From UMGS1484 sp045593325 (GTDB taxonomy: Bacteria > Bacillota > Clostridia > Oscillospirales > Acutalibacteraceae): a stretch of 14,729 bases of DNA. Of this stretch, positions 1-6,984 are shown piece after piece; within the stretch, counting starts at the first letter, position 1; each line of letters opens with the position of its first letter. The notes under the pieces were generated by a model that saw only the letters and a program-made list of their open reading frames with translations, had not been told where the DNA came from and did no database searches. The stretch spans positions 1 to 14,729 of the forward strand of contig JAZNWL010000014.1 of the NCBI GenBank assembly GCA_045593325.1, written 5' to 3'. A program made the position numbers and the translations under genes.

Positions 1-141
1 CTTATGATCCTGATGCCATGAGATAATCTCAAACTAATATTTTTTAAGTCCTTAAAACATAGGGCTTATTTAAGTGCACCTATTTTTTCATTTCCTGATT
101 TTTTCAAAAAAGGTCTTGACTTTTAATAGTTAGTCACTCCT
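1..141. repeat. Left copy of a perfect 141-bp terminal inverted repeat
   Basis: Base by base, these 141 nt are the exact reverse complement of 14589-14729. The match stops at 142 (a here, t in the reverse complement of the other end). No open frame of useful length crosses it in either direction. It begins 2 nt beyond the hrcA stop codon. Read outward, it holds several short palindromes, including TTTTTTGAAAAAA, GTGCAC, TTTTAAGGACTTAAAA and GAGATTATCTC. I do not recognise it as the end of a named insertion sequence. The exact length suggests the overlap of a k=141 assembly with a longer repeat, so the true element probably continues outside the window. Confidence 0.95.
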
Positions 142-143
142 AA

Positions 144-1154
144 TTATATATAAGTACTTATATTTTTCTTAGTTTGATTGGCAATATAAGTAAGAACCGG
201 AATCATTCGGTAATAATCTGCTTTCATAGGGCCTAAAATTGCCATTTTTCCCTTCAAATTATTTCCTAAGTGATATTCATTGACAATTAAACTGGCTTGT
301 TGCAAAGCGCTGTCACCCAGTTCTTTACCAAGATATACCCGTTGTTTCTCCGCTTGTTCTAAAAACGGAAGTAAAGATTCTCTCCTGGCAAAGAGTTCAA
401 TAACCGAAGTAGGAGAAAACTCTTTATATAAAAGCAGATTAGCCTGCCCTTCCAAATGAAGGGTACAACGCACTGCTTCTTGTACAGAATCAAAAACCAT
501 ATCCAACAAGGGAGCAAATTTCAAGGTGTGAATTCCTAAAGAAACCGCCAAAGTTTGTGCCATGGCAGGGGTAATATGAGAAAGTTGTAACCCCGAAAAC
601 CGTTCATTCAGCACCGAAGCAAACTGCTCCAATTCGTCAGGTGTGATGTTGGTATCCAACCGACAAATTTTACTTTTCATAATGCCACCGGATGTGAGTA
701 TAGCAATTAAAACCGCAGAATTGCTCATGGGAAGCAATTCTAACCTCTTCAACGTAGCATTATTGTCAGTAGGGGTTGTAATCAAAGCAGTGCAACCCGT
801 AACCTTGGCAATACCTTTTGCCGTTTCGGTAATATACTCCTCGGGGTCACCTTTAAACCTTGGTAAAAACCGATTGATTTGATACTTGGTGGCATCATCC
901 AAAACGTAGGTGGGCATTAAACGTTCGATATAATACCGAAATCCCTCGCCGGAAGGAATACGCCCCGCGGAAGTGTGAGGTTGGAGCAAAAGTCCCCGTT
1001 CAATCAATTCGCACATATCATTGCGAATGGTGGCGGTGGAACAAACGTCATTTAATCGGTTGGAAACCGCTTTGGAACCAACAGGTTCCCCGGTTCGGAT
1101 ATACAGTTCAACAATGCTACCCAAAACTTGGTCTTTTCTTTGGGCAGTATCCAT
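144..1154 (-). CDS. hrcA: Heat-inducible transcription repressor HrcA
   Basis: HrcA is the dimeric repressor that binds CIRCE operators and holds down chaperone operons until heat stress titrates GroEL. The 336-residue product has the N-terminal winged-helix region (residues about 1-75, with the family signature TSAGRIPS near residue 61 followed by a GFRYYIE-like stretch) and the long C-terminal dimerisation and GAF-like region. Its length is close to Bacillus HrcA (about 340). The frame could open at TTG 1160, but that leaves only 2 nt after the AAAAGGAG site. ATG at 1154 has 8 nt and is chosen. A CIRCE operator and a sigma-A-type promoter lie directly upstream, so it should be autoregulated. 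Usually grpE-dnaK follow; here the flanking repeat begins 2 nt after the stop. Confidence 0.96.
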   Translation of the reverse strand: MDTAQRKDQVLGSIVELYIRTGEPVGSKAVSNRLNDVCSTATIRNDMCELIERGLLLQPHTSAGRIPSGEGFRYYIERLMPTYVLDDATKYQINRFLPRFKGDPEEYITETAKGIAKVTGCTALITTPTDNNATLKRLELLPMSNSAVLIAILTSGGIMKSKICRLDTNITPDELEQFASVLNERFSGLQLSHITPAMAQTLAVSLGIHTLKFAPLLDMVFDSVQEAVRCTLHLEGQANLLLYKEFSPTSVIELFARRESLLPFLEQAEKQRVYLGKELGDSALQQASLIVNEYHLGNNLKGKMAILGPMKADYYRMIPVLTYIANQTKKNISTYI

Positions 1155-1176
1155 AATCAACGCTCCTTTTTCAAAT

Positions 1177-1203
1177 TTAGCACTTGAAGCACCCGAGTGC
1201 TAA
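1177..1203. promoter_or_regulatory. CIRCE operator upstream of hrcA
   Basis: The plus strand reads TTAGCACTT, a 9-nt spacer, then GAGTGCTAA. This is the CIRCE consensus (TTAGCACTC-N9-GAGTGCTAA) with one change in one arm, at the ninth base. It lies just downstream of the predicted hrcA -10 box and 22 nt before the ATG, where bound HrcA would block initiation of its own transcript. Confidence 0.96.
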
Positions 1204-1211
1204 CATGGTAT

Positions 1212-1240
1212 AATGTACCACGATTGGATGGTTTTGTCAA
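1212..1240 (-). promoter_or_regulatory. Predicted sigma-A promoter of hrcA
   Basis: On the minus strand a perfect TTGACA (1235-1240) is followed by a 17-nt spacer and TACATT (1212-1217, 4 of 6 matches to TATAAT). The dinucleotide TG plus one base (TGG) sits directly before the -10, as in an extended -10. The expected start near 1205 falls at the edge of the CIRCE operator. Confidence 0.75.
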
Positions 1241-1285
1241 GGGGTTTTGATAAAATAATTTGACTTTTTTTGACCTTTGCTTTTG

Positions 1286-1324
1286 CAACAAAAAACTCTC
1301 TACCTTTGCAACGGGTAGAGAGTT
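1286..1324 (-). terminator. Rho-independent terminator of the recJ-to-1329 gene run
   Basis: An 11-bp stem (AACTCTCTACC at 1294-1304 pairs with GGTAGAGAGTT at 1314-1324) encloses a 9-nt loop. On the minus strand it is followed by a T-rich tract (TTTTTTGTTG including the stem end). It lies 5 nt past the stop codon of the last gene and separates the long operon from hrcA. Confidence 0.9.
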
Positions 1325-1328
1325 GAAT

Positions 1329-1643
1329 TTATTTATTAAAATACGTAAAATATACCGTTACTGCTTTGGTTTCACCGTTGCAGTTCCCTGTGATTCTGGC
1401 GCCGCCCAAACTAATCAGTTCAGAAATTTCCACGCCTCTTTTATCACAGGAATAAACAACCACACCCTCACAATTTACCTGCACCTGGGTATCGGTAATC
1501 ACGATTCTTCCACCCTTCCCCAGAATGGATTCCACGTTATTTTCATCCCGTGCGGCAACATAGCGAATTAATTTTCCGTCAATCCTTTTCAAGACGGAAT
1601 CGTTTGCCTTGAGTTTTCGGTTTCTGATTTTTTTGAAAATCAA
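1329..1643 (-). CDS. Small conserved-looking protein of unknown function
   Basis: I do not recognise this family. The product has about 104 residues. It has a very basic start (MIFKKIRNRKLK), no clear signal peptide or membrane segment, and then alternating beta-type stretches such as GGRIVITDTQVQV, VVVYSC and AVTVYFTYF, suggesting a small mostly-beta fold. A start at GTG 1652 would overlap the phosphoesterase stop as GTGA, but the GAGGAG site would then abut the start codon. TTG at 1643 has 8 nt of spacing and is preferred. As the last gene before the terminator and tightly packed behind the phosphoesterase, it is probably translated from the long operon. Two cysteines (in NCEG and YSCD) and a third in GNCNG are present, with no known metal motif. 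Confidence 0.7.
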   Translation of the reverse strand: MIFKKIRNRKLKANDSVLKRIDGKLIRYVAARDENNVESILGKGGRIVITDTQVQVNCEGVVVYSCDKRGVEISELISLGGARITGNCNGETKAVTVYFTYFNK

Positions 1644-1648
1644 CAGGA

Positions 1649-2482
1649 TCACTCCTCAGGTAAAATGGTTAAAACAGAAAGTTCAGGTCGGTTAAAAAAA
1701 CGAACGGGATAGGGATAATTTCCCAATCCCCCGCTGACGTACACGTGGCCTGTGTAAGTGTTAAACAACCCTTTATCAGTAACGTATTGATTCTTTGAGG
1801 TTAATTGGGGAAACCATTCTCCATCAAAATACAAGGGGCCTATAAAAGGGAGTTGAATCACACCGCCATGGGTATCTCCGCAAAGAGACAAATCAGGACC
1901 AAACCAGTTAAAGGCATCAAAATTAGGAATATGGGCCAACAAAATATTGAAAGAATCATCAGACGGTTTGTCAAATTCACGAAACAAATTGAACGTATCT
2001 GTATAGTAAACATTATTGATTCCATAAAGGGTTACCGAATTATCATCAATGGTGATGGTTTCTTTTTGATACAACAATGGTTTGACACCATAAGATGCAA
2101 TTTCCTTTAAAAACAATTCGTCGCTATCATGTTCCCCTGGAACAAAATAAACGGGTGCAAGGGTGACCAACTGCTTCATAAGAATATGAGCATGATCCAT
2201 GCCCCGGGTATCTCCGTTGGTGAACATATCCCCGGTAATGCAAATCAGATCCGGTTGCTGTTTTTCCACCGCTTTTACCAAACGCTGATTGTTCTCTCCA
2301 TAGGTTGCCCCGTGGAGATCACTTAACTGTACAATGGTTATGGGTGAGTTAACTTTGGGAGTATATATTTTCGTCTCTCGGGTGGTAAAGGTATAATTTT
2401 GAATATACCAGAACACCAAAGCTATTATAAGGAAACAACATAAAAACCGAAAGAATTTATTTGTTTTGTTTTTGCCCTTCAT
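1649..2482 (-). CDS. Membrane-anchored calcineurin-like metallophosphoesterase (YkuE-like)
   Basis: This is a predicted metal-dependent phosphohydrolase of the calcineurin-like superfamily, 277 residues. Residues about 10-27 form one hydrophobic segment behind a lysine-rich start, so the catalytic domain should be outside the cell, held by an N-terminal anchor. The superfamily blocks are visible in order: DLH at 55-57, GD at 84-85, GEHD at 116-119, a lone His at 184, and GDTHGG at 202-207. In the canonical pattern the third block is GNHD/E and the last is GHxH. Here the Asn is Glu and the first His is Asp; both normally ligate the second metal. The substrate is unknown; relatives include YkuE/YaeI-type lipid-linked phosphatases. 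Start ATG 2482 has AGGAG 5 nt upstream and lies 12 nt after the rsmI stop. Confidence 0.85.
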   Translation of the reverse strand: MKGKNKTNKFFRFLCCFLIIALVFWYIQNYTFTTRETKIYTPKVNSPITIVQLSDLHGATYGENNQRLVKAVEKQQPDLICITGDMFTNGDTRGMDHAHILMKQLVTLAPVYFVPGEHDSDELFLKEIASYGVKPLLYQKETITIDDNSVTLYGINNVYYTDTFNLFREFDKPSDDSFNILLAHIPNFDAFNWFGPDLSLCGDTHGGVIQLPFIGPLYFDGEWFPQLTSKNQYVTDKGLFNTYTGHVYVSGGLGNYPYPVRFFNRPELSVLTILPEE

Positions 2483-2494
2483 GGCATCTCCTAC

Positions 2495-3328
2495 TTACGA
2501 TTTTGTTAATACAGAATAGATAGCATTCTTTTTAAAACCTGTGATTTGTGCGGCTCCTTTAGCAGCAGAGGTTGGGGACTCCCCTTTTTCGATTAACTTT
2601 GCCGCAATTTCTGCCGCTTGTTCCAACGTATAGGTTTCTTCCTGTTGTTCCGTTACCTCTTTCCCGTGAACAATTAAAACAAATTCCCCTTTGGGTGGAA
2701 TTTGTTCGTACTGTTCAATGGCCTTGGTAAAGGTGGTGCGAATAACTTCTTCATGAATTTTGGTCAGTTCCCGCACCAACGCGATTTCCCGTTCACCGAA
2801 AGCAGATAACATATCCCGCAGGGTAGCCAGCAATTTATGAGGAGCCTCATAGAAAATCATGGTTCTTATTTCATCGGCAACCTGTTCCAGGTGTTCTTTT
2901 CTGCTTTTTTTATTCATACTCAAGAAGCCTTCAAAGGTAAACCGCCCGGAAGGCATACCTGAGATTGCCAAAGCAGTAATCAAAGCACTGGGGCCGGGAA
3001 CCGAAACAACAGGAATCCCTGCCAGGTGACATTGTAACACCAGTTCTTCTCCCGGGTCAGAAATAGCAGGCATACCTGCATCGGTTACCAGTGCGCAACT
3101 TTCCCCTTGCAAAAGCCGTCCAACAATAACTTCTCCTTTTTCAAATCGGTTATGTTCAAAATAACTGATAAGTGGTTTTTTGATTTCAAATCGGTTTAAT
3201 AATTTCAAGGTCACACGGGTATCTTCCGCCGCAATGAAATCCACAGATTGCAAGGTTTCTAAACCGCGGGGAGAAAAATCATTTAAGTTGCCAATGGGAG
3301 TTCCCACAACATATAACGTTCCGCTCAT
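2495..3328 (-). CDS. rsmI: 16S rRNA (cytidine-1402 2'-O)-methyltransferase RsmI
   Basis: RsmI uses S-adenosylmethionine to methylate the 2'-hydroxyl of C1402 in the decoding centre of 16S rRNA. The 277-residue product has the tetrapyrrole-methylase fold with the family signatures in order: TPIGNLND (10-17), AAEDTR (33-38), DAGMPAISDPG (83-93) and VPGPSA (110-115). The C-terminal extension beyond residue 225 is typical of the longer RsmI forms. Its ATG overlaps the stop of the upstream methyltransferase as ATGA, which implies translational coupling. Pairing with a YabB-type methyltransferase also occurs in Bacillus (yabB-yazA-rsmI); the small GIY-YIG gene yazA is absent here. Confidence 0.97.
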   Translation of the reverse strand: MSGTLYVVGTPIGNLNDFSPRGLETLQSVDFIAAEDTRVTLKLLNRFEIKKPLISYFEHNRFEKGEVIVGRLLQGESCALVTDAGMPAISDPGEELVLQCHLAGIPVVSVPGPSALITALAISGMPSGRFTFEGFLSMNKKSRKEHLEQVADEIRTMIFYEAPHKLLATLRDMLSAFGEREIALVRELTKIHEEVIRTTFTKAIEQYEQIPPKGEFVLIVHGKEVTEQQEETYTLEQAAEIAAKLIEKGESPTSAAKGAAQITGFKKNAIYSVLTKS

Positions 3329-4074
3329 ACATTTCTATCCTTTTGTTTGTAATATTCCTCATATATTCTGATGATTTCCGTGGTGGGATCCCCCTTATCG
3401 CCTTCCATGATCAACGGGGCTTCTATGGTTAATCCGCTCTGACTTCCCTTTTTCCCTTCAATTAAAAACAAATTGGGCTGACTGTCAAACCGTTGTTGCA
3501 CCATACGCAGGCGTTTTGGTTCAATATCAACCTTTTTCATTGAAACCATCACTTCAGCCAAACGAGCGGGACGGTGGCACATACAGAACCGACCACCGAA
3601 ATTCAGAACCTTTGCCGCCGCTTGACAAATATCATCCAGATTGCATTGCAATTCATGACGGGCAATGGCAAGGCCGGAAACCGGGGTAATTACACCATCA
3701 TTGGCTTTCTTGTACGGAGGATTCATTACCACCAAATCATAAAAGCCTTTGGCATAGTAAGATTCAATTTTCTTCAAATCCCCTTGCCGAATGGTCAAAC
3801 GATGTTCCAACCCATTTTCCTGAATAGCCATTTTCACCAAATCCACGGCGTCTTCCTGTAATTCCAAAGCATGAATTTCTTTGGGAGAGTCACAACGGCA
3901 CCATAAAAGAGAGATAATACCGCAACCAATCCCTATTTCCAAAGTCTTATCGTTTCGTTTGGGGCAAGCAAAATCAGACAACAGTACACCGTCGGTACCA
4001 AAGGTATGCACCGAATCGGTAAAGATGGCAACGGTATCACCGATATACTGTTTTTTCAAATTTTTATGTTCCAT
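3325..4074 (-). CDS. YabB/TrmN6-type tRNA adenine-N6 methyltransferase
   Basis: A class I SAM-dependent N-methyltransferase of about 249 residues. The SAM-binding loop EIGIGCG is at residues 46-52, and the NPPY motif at 118-121 is the hallmark of methylation of an exocyclic adenine amine. The family opening VHTFGTDGVLLSDF (residues 22-35) precedes the fold. The E. coli member TrmN6 methylates A37 of tRNA-Val; the substrate of this Gram-positive relative is inferred. The frame stays open into prmA, as far as TTG 4137, but ATG at 4074, one base after the prmA stop, gives the normal family N-terminus and is chosen. No good Shine-Dalgarno precedes it, so translation probably relies on ribosomes finishing prmA. 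Confidence 0.88.
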   Translation of the reverse strand: MEHKNLKKQYIGDTVAIFTDSVHTFGTDGVLLSDFACPKRNDKTLEIGIGCGIISLLWCRCDSPKEIHALELQEDAVDLVKMAIQENGLEHRLTIRQGDLKKIESYYAKGFYDLVVMNPPYKKANDGVITPVSGLAIARHELQCNLDDICQAAAKVLNFGGRFCMCHRPARLAEVMVSMKKVDIEPKRLRMVQQRFDSQPNLFLIEGKKGSQSGLTIEAPLIMEGDKGDPTTEIIRIYEEYYKQKDRNV

Positions 4075-4075
4075 T

Positions 4076-5002
4076 TTACAAAGGTTTTGCGGCAATGGCG
4101 GTCCAGCCACGCTCTCTGCAAATCTCCAGTACTTCAAATTTGCCTTCTAAAGAAGCCAGAACATCCTCTTCGCGGGTATCAATGATGCCACTCATAAGGT
4201 ATAAACAGTCCTTTTCCATAAAATCGGTAATGGATTGATTCAACATCATAATCACGTCAGCCACAATGTTGGCACAAACCACCTGGAATTTTCCCGAAAC
4301 TTTATCGGTTAAATCCCCACAAAGACCAATAAAGCGGTCAGAGACACCATTGGCATTGGCATTTTCAACAGCGGTTTTCACTGCTAAGGGGTCAATATCC
4401 ACACCCACTGCTTCTTTTGCGTTTAAAAGCAATGCGGCAATGGCTAAAATACCGCTCCCGCAACCAACGTCCAACAAGGTTTCGCCGCCTTGAACGTATT
4501 TATCCAGCAGTTGCAAACACAAACGGGTGGTTTCATGGGTTCCTGTACCAAAAGCCAAACCGGGTTCCAGCACCAGTTCCACACGATCAGTATTTTGAGG
4601 TTCCTCCCAAGCGGGGCGAATCATCAATCGATTCCCAATGGGAGTGGGTTTAAAATATTTTTTCCAATTATCTGCCCAATCTTCATATTTACAAAGTGTG
4701 GTATCCAAAGTAAAAGGGATGTTGGCATTGGTAAATAATTGAGAAAGAAAATCGGTTACTTCTTTGGGATTGGCGGTTACGTCCAGATAAAAATGAATTT
4801 TCCCAACCGAACGATCCTGCTGAAGCAATTCCTCATCAATTAAATCGATATGAGCAATTTCTTCCACTTCTTGTTCCAGGTTGCGGTAATCCTCAACGTA
4901 AAAACCGCCGGTATTGACAGCACCTGCAATATCACAAGCTCGGTCTAAATCCTCACTGCCGACAGTATAAATAACCTCATTATAATCTGTATATTCCAAC
5001 AT
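4076..5002 (-). CDS. prmA: Ribosomal protein L11 methyltransferase PrmA
   Basis: PrmA trimethylates lysines and the N-terminus of ribosomal protein L11 using S-adenosylmethionine. The 308-residue product shows the substrate-recognition domain, then the linker signature EDWADNWKKYFKP (107-119), the family-specific FGTGTHETT (151-159) and the SAM loop DVGCGSG (178-184), followed by ANI in the catalytic region. The length matches the family. ATG 5002 has AAAGGA 8 nt upstream, overlapping the trpS stop region. prmA commonly follows dnaJ in Firmicutes; here it sits between trpS and a tRNA methyltransferase gene, away from the chaperone genes. Confidence 0.97.
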   Translation of the reverse strand: MLEYTDYNEVIYTVGSEDLDRACDIAGAVNTGGFYVEDYRNLEQEVEEIAHIDLIDEELLQQDRSVGKIHFYLDVTANPKEVTDFLSQLFTNANIPFTLDTTLCKYEDWADNWKKYFKPTPIGNRLMIRPAWEEPQNTDRVELVLEPGLAFGTGTHETTRLCLQLLDKYVQGGETLLDVGCGSGILAIAALLLNAKEAVGVDIDPLAVKTAVENANANGVSDRFIGLCGDLTDKVSGKFQVVCANIVADVIMMLNQSITDFMEKDCLYLMSGIIDTREEDVLASLEGKFEVLEICRERGWTAIAAKPL

Positions 5003-5014
5003 AATATCCGTCCT

Positions 5015-6010
5015 TTAATAAATAAAGCCGATTTTTTTCATGGCTTTGCCCAAGGTACGATAAGCAATGCTTTCCGCCTTTTTGGCACTTTCCCGCCACG
5101 TTGCTTCCAAGTAATCACGATTCTTCATGAGATCTTCAAAACGGTCCTGCACGGGCTTTAAGGAGTCCACAACTGCTTCCCCAACCGCCAGTTTAAAGTC
5201 ACCATAGCCTTTCCCATCAAATTCCTTTTCAATGGCATCGTAGCTCTTGCCGGTTACTGCAGAATAGATTTCCATTAAATTGTTAATCCCATCTTTCCCG
5301 GGGGCATATTTCACACAGGCATCGCTGTCGGTAACGGCACGTTTGAATTTTCTCATAATATCATCAGGTTGATCCAACATGGCTACCCAAGCGTTGATAT
5401 TAGGGTCGGATTTGGACATTTTTTGGGTAGGATCCTGCAACGACATTACCCGTGCCCCAGTTTTGGGAATAAAGGGTTCGGGAACAGTGAATACATTGGG
5501 GTAAATGTTGTTAAATCGAGTGGCAATATCTCTGGTCAATTCCAGATGTTGCTTTTGGTCAGCACCAACAGGAACCATATCGGCTTGATATAAAAGAATA
5601 TCTGCTGCCATCAATGTGGGATAACTGAAAAGCCCGGCAGTGGGATTGGTTTGTTTGGCAGATTTATCCTTGAACTGAGTCATACGGGACAGTTCACCAA
5701 ATTGAGTATAGCAACTTAAGATCCAAGCCAACTGGCTATGGGCTGCCACGTGGGATTGAATAAATAACAAAGATTTTTCAGGGTCAATGCCCACTGCCAT
5801 CAATAAAGCGTAGGTTTCTAAAACCTGTTTGCGGAGTTTGGCGGGTTCTTGACGAACCGTTATGGAGTGAAGGTCTGCCACAGTATAAATGCATTCATAT
5901 TCATCTTGCATGGCAACCCAGTTACGCAAAGCACCCAAATAGTTGCCCAGGGTGAGCATACCACTAGGTTGAATTGCACTATAGATTCGTTTTTTTTCTT
6001 GTTGTTCCAT
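5015..6010 (-). CDS. trpS: Tryptophanyl-tRNA synthetase
   Basis: This class Ic synthetase charges tRNA-Trp with tryptophan in an ATP-dependent reaction in the cytoplasm. In the 331-residue product the HIGH-equivalent region PSGMLTLGNYLGA is at 15-27, GADQKQHLELTRDIA at 149-163, and KMSKS at 197-201, all at normal positions, and the length matches bacterial TrpS. The frame also has a TTG at 6019, but only 1 nt separates it from AAAGGA. ATG 6010 has 10 nt and gives the usual N-terminus. Only 32 nt separate it from the kinase gene, too little for a T-box leader, so tryptophan-responsive control is not encoded directly upstream. Confidence 0.97.
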   Translation of the reverse strand: MEQQEKKRIYSAIQPSGMLTLGNYLGALRNWVAMQDEYECIYTVADLHSITVRQEPAKLRKQVLETYALLMAVGIDPEKSLLFIQSHVAAHSQLAWILSCYTQFGELSRMTQFKDKSAKQTNPTAGLFSYPTLMAADILLYQADMVPVGADQKQHLELTRDIATRFNNIYPNVFTVPEPFIPKTGARVMSLQDPTQKMSKSDPNINAWVAMLDQPDDIMRKFKRAVTDSDACVKYAPGKDGINNLMEIYSAVTGKSYDAIEKEFDGKGYGDFKLAVGEAVVDSLKPVQDRFEDLMKNRDYLEATWRESAKKAESIAYRTLGKAMKKIGFIY

Positions 6011-6042
6011 TATTATCAATTCCTTTAAAGTAATCTATATCA

Positions 6043-6984
6043 TCAAATAAACTCGCGAATCAGACAGTCTTCAGGCAACATAGATGGCTCTATCACCGGA
6101 AACTGTTCGTAATCACGCCGTAAATCAAAGGCCAATTCATAATTGGGATAATCCAGTGTCACTGTTTTTAACAGAGGCATTAAAAAAGGTTTCAGGACGG
6201 CTGGTTCAAATTCATGAAAGGTACTTAACGTATAATCCACTTGGTCCTTAAAAGGAAGCAAATACTTATCTTCCCCGTCTACCACACCGCCCCACAAATG
6301 TAATGTGCGGTAGGCATCGGAATTGCGATAAATACTGTCCCGAACCATTCGACGTGCCAATCGGATTTCCCTGGGGGGAATAATGGTATCCTGACAACCG
6401 AAGACGGTGGTTTCCACGCTAACGTAAATTGTGGTTATGTATTCAGCGGGTAAACACTCTAAAATCAAGGGGTTAAGCGCATGAATCCCTTCGAAAATAA
6501 TTAAGTCTCCCGGGTTTAACCGAATGGGAATTTTTTCCTCTTTAGGAGCACTTTTATTGAAATCAAATTGAGGTAACATGCAGAACCCTTTTTCGATTAA
6601 TGACAGCAAACACTCCTGAAGTTGGGGAACATTCAAGGCATGGACCGATTCGTAATCATAATCTCCGTTTTTGAGTTTTGGAGCTTTCCCTTGCCCTAAA
6701 TAGAAATCATCCAAGGACACCACCAAAGAAGAAATACCATGTTCTTTAAGACCTTCTTTCAAATAGCGGGCGGTAGTGGTTTTTCCTGAGCCGGAAGGTC
6801 CCGCCAACATGACGATTTTGTGGTAGGGATTGGATGCAATTTTCGCCGCAACTTCATAAACCCTTTTTTTATAATGTTCGCAGCATTCAAATATAAACCT
6901 TTCAGGCGACTGGAGGATTTGGGGAACCAATTCATCCAAATGCCAAAGATGCTTATGAAATGGGATACCGCTCATAAAAATCAT
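6043..6984 (-). CDS. Uridine kinase-like nucleoside kinase (P-loop, PRK/UK family)
   Basis: A predicted ATP-dependent nucleoside kinase of about 313 residues, probably acting in pyrimidine salvage. The Walker A loop GPSGSGKTT is at about 62-70. It is followed by the uridine-kinase block SLDDFY (about 90-95), YDYESVHALN (about 109-118), and EGIHALNP in the Walker B region. An N-terminal segment of about 55 residues precedes the P-loop. Longer clostridial homologues carry an extra N-terminal TGS-type domain (known from the family, not seen here); this copy is short. Its start overlaps the hemZ 3' end by 32 nt. ATG 6984 has AAAAAGGGG 4 nt upstream, and ATG 6975 is the alternative. It ends with a double stop, TGATGA. 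Substrate specificity is inferred. Confidence 0.85.
   Translation of the reverse strand: MIFMSGIPFHKHLWHLDELVPQILQSPERFIFECCEHYKKRVYEVAAKIASNPYHKIVMLAGPSGSGKTTTARYLKEGLKEHGISSLVVSLDDFYLGQGKAPKLKNGDYDYESVHALNVPQLQECLLSLIEKGFCMLPQFDFNKSAPKEEKIPIRLNPGDLIIFEGIHALNPLILECLPAEYITTIYVSVETTVFGCQDTIIPPREIRLARRMVRDSIYRNSDAYRTLHLWGGVVDGEDKYLLPFKDQVDYTLSTFHEFEPAVLKPFLMPLLKTVTLDYPNYELAFDLRRDYEQFPVIEPSMLPEDCLIREFI

Noticed and set aside
116..146. Promoter in the left repeat reading into the window (TTGACT at 116-121)
   Set aside because: No acceptable -10 lies at 16-18 nt; the nearest AT-rich hexamer needs a 19-nt spacer and would give only antisense RNA to hrcA.
1805..2110. Plus-strand open frames opposite the phosphoesterase, rsmI, prmA, rel and recJ
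   Set aside because: They run antisense to genes with clear family motifs, lack convincing ribosome sites and show no recognisable domains.
6011..6042. T-box riboswitch before trpS
   Set aside because: Only 32 nt separate trpS from the kinase gene and no specifier hairpin or antiterminator fits.
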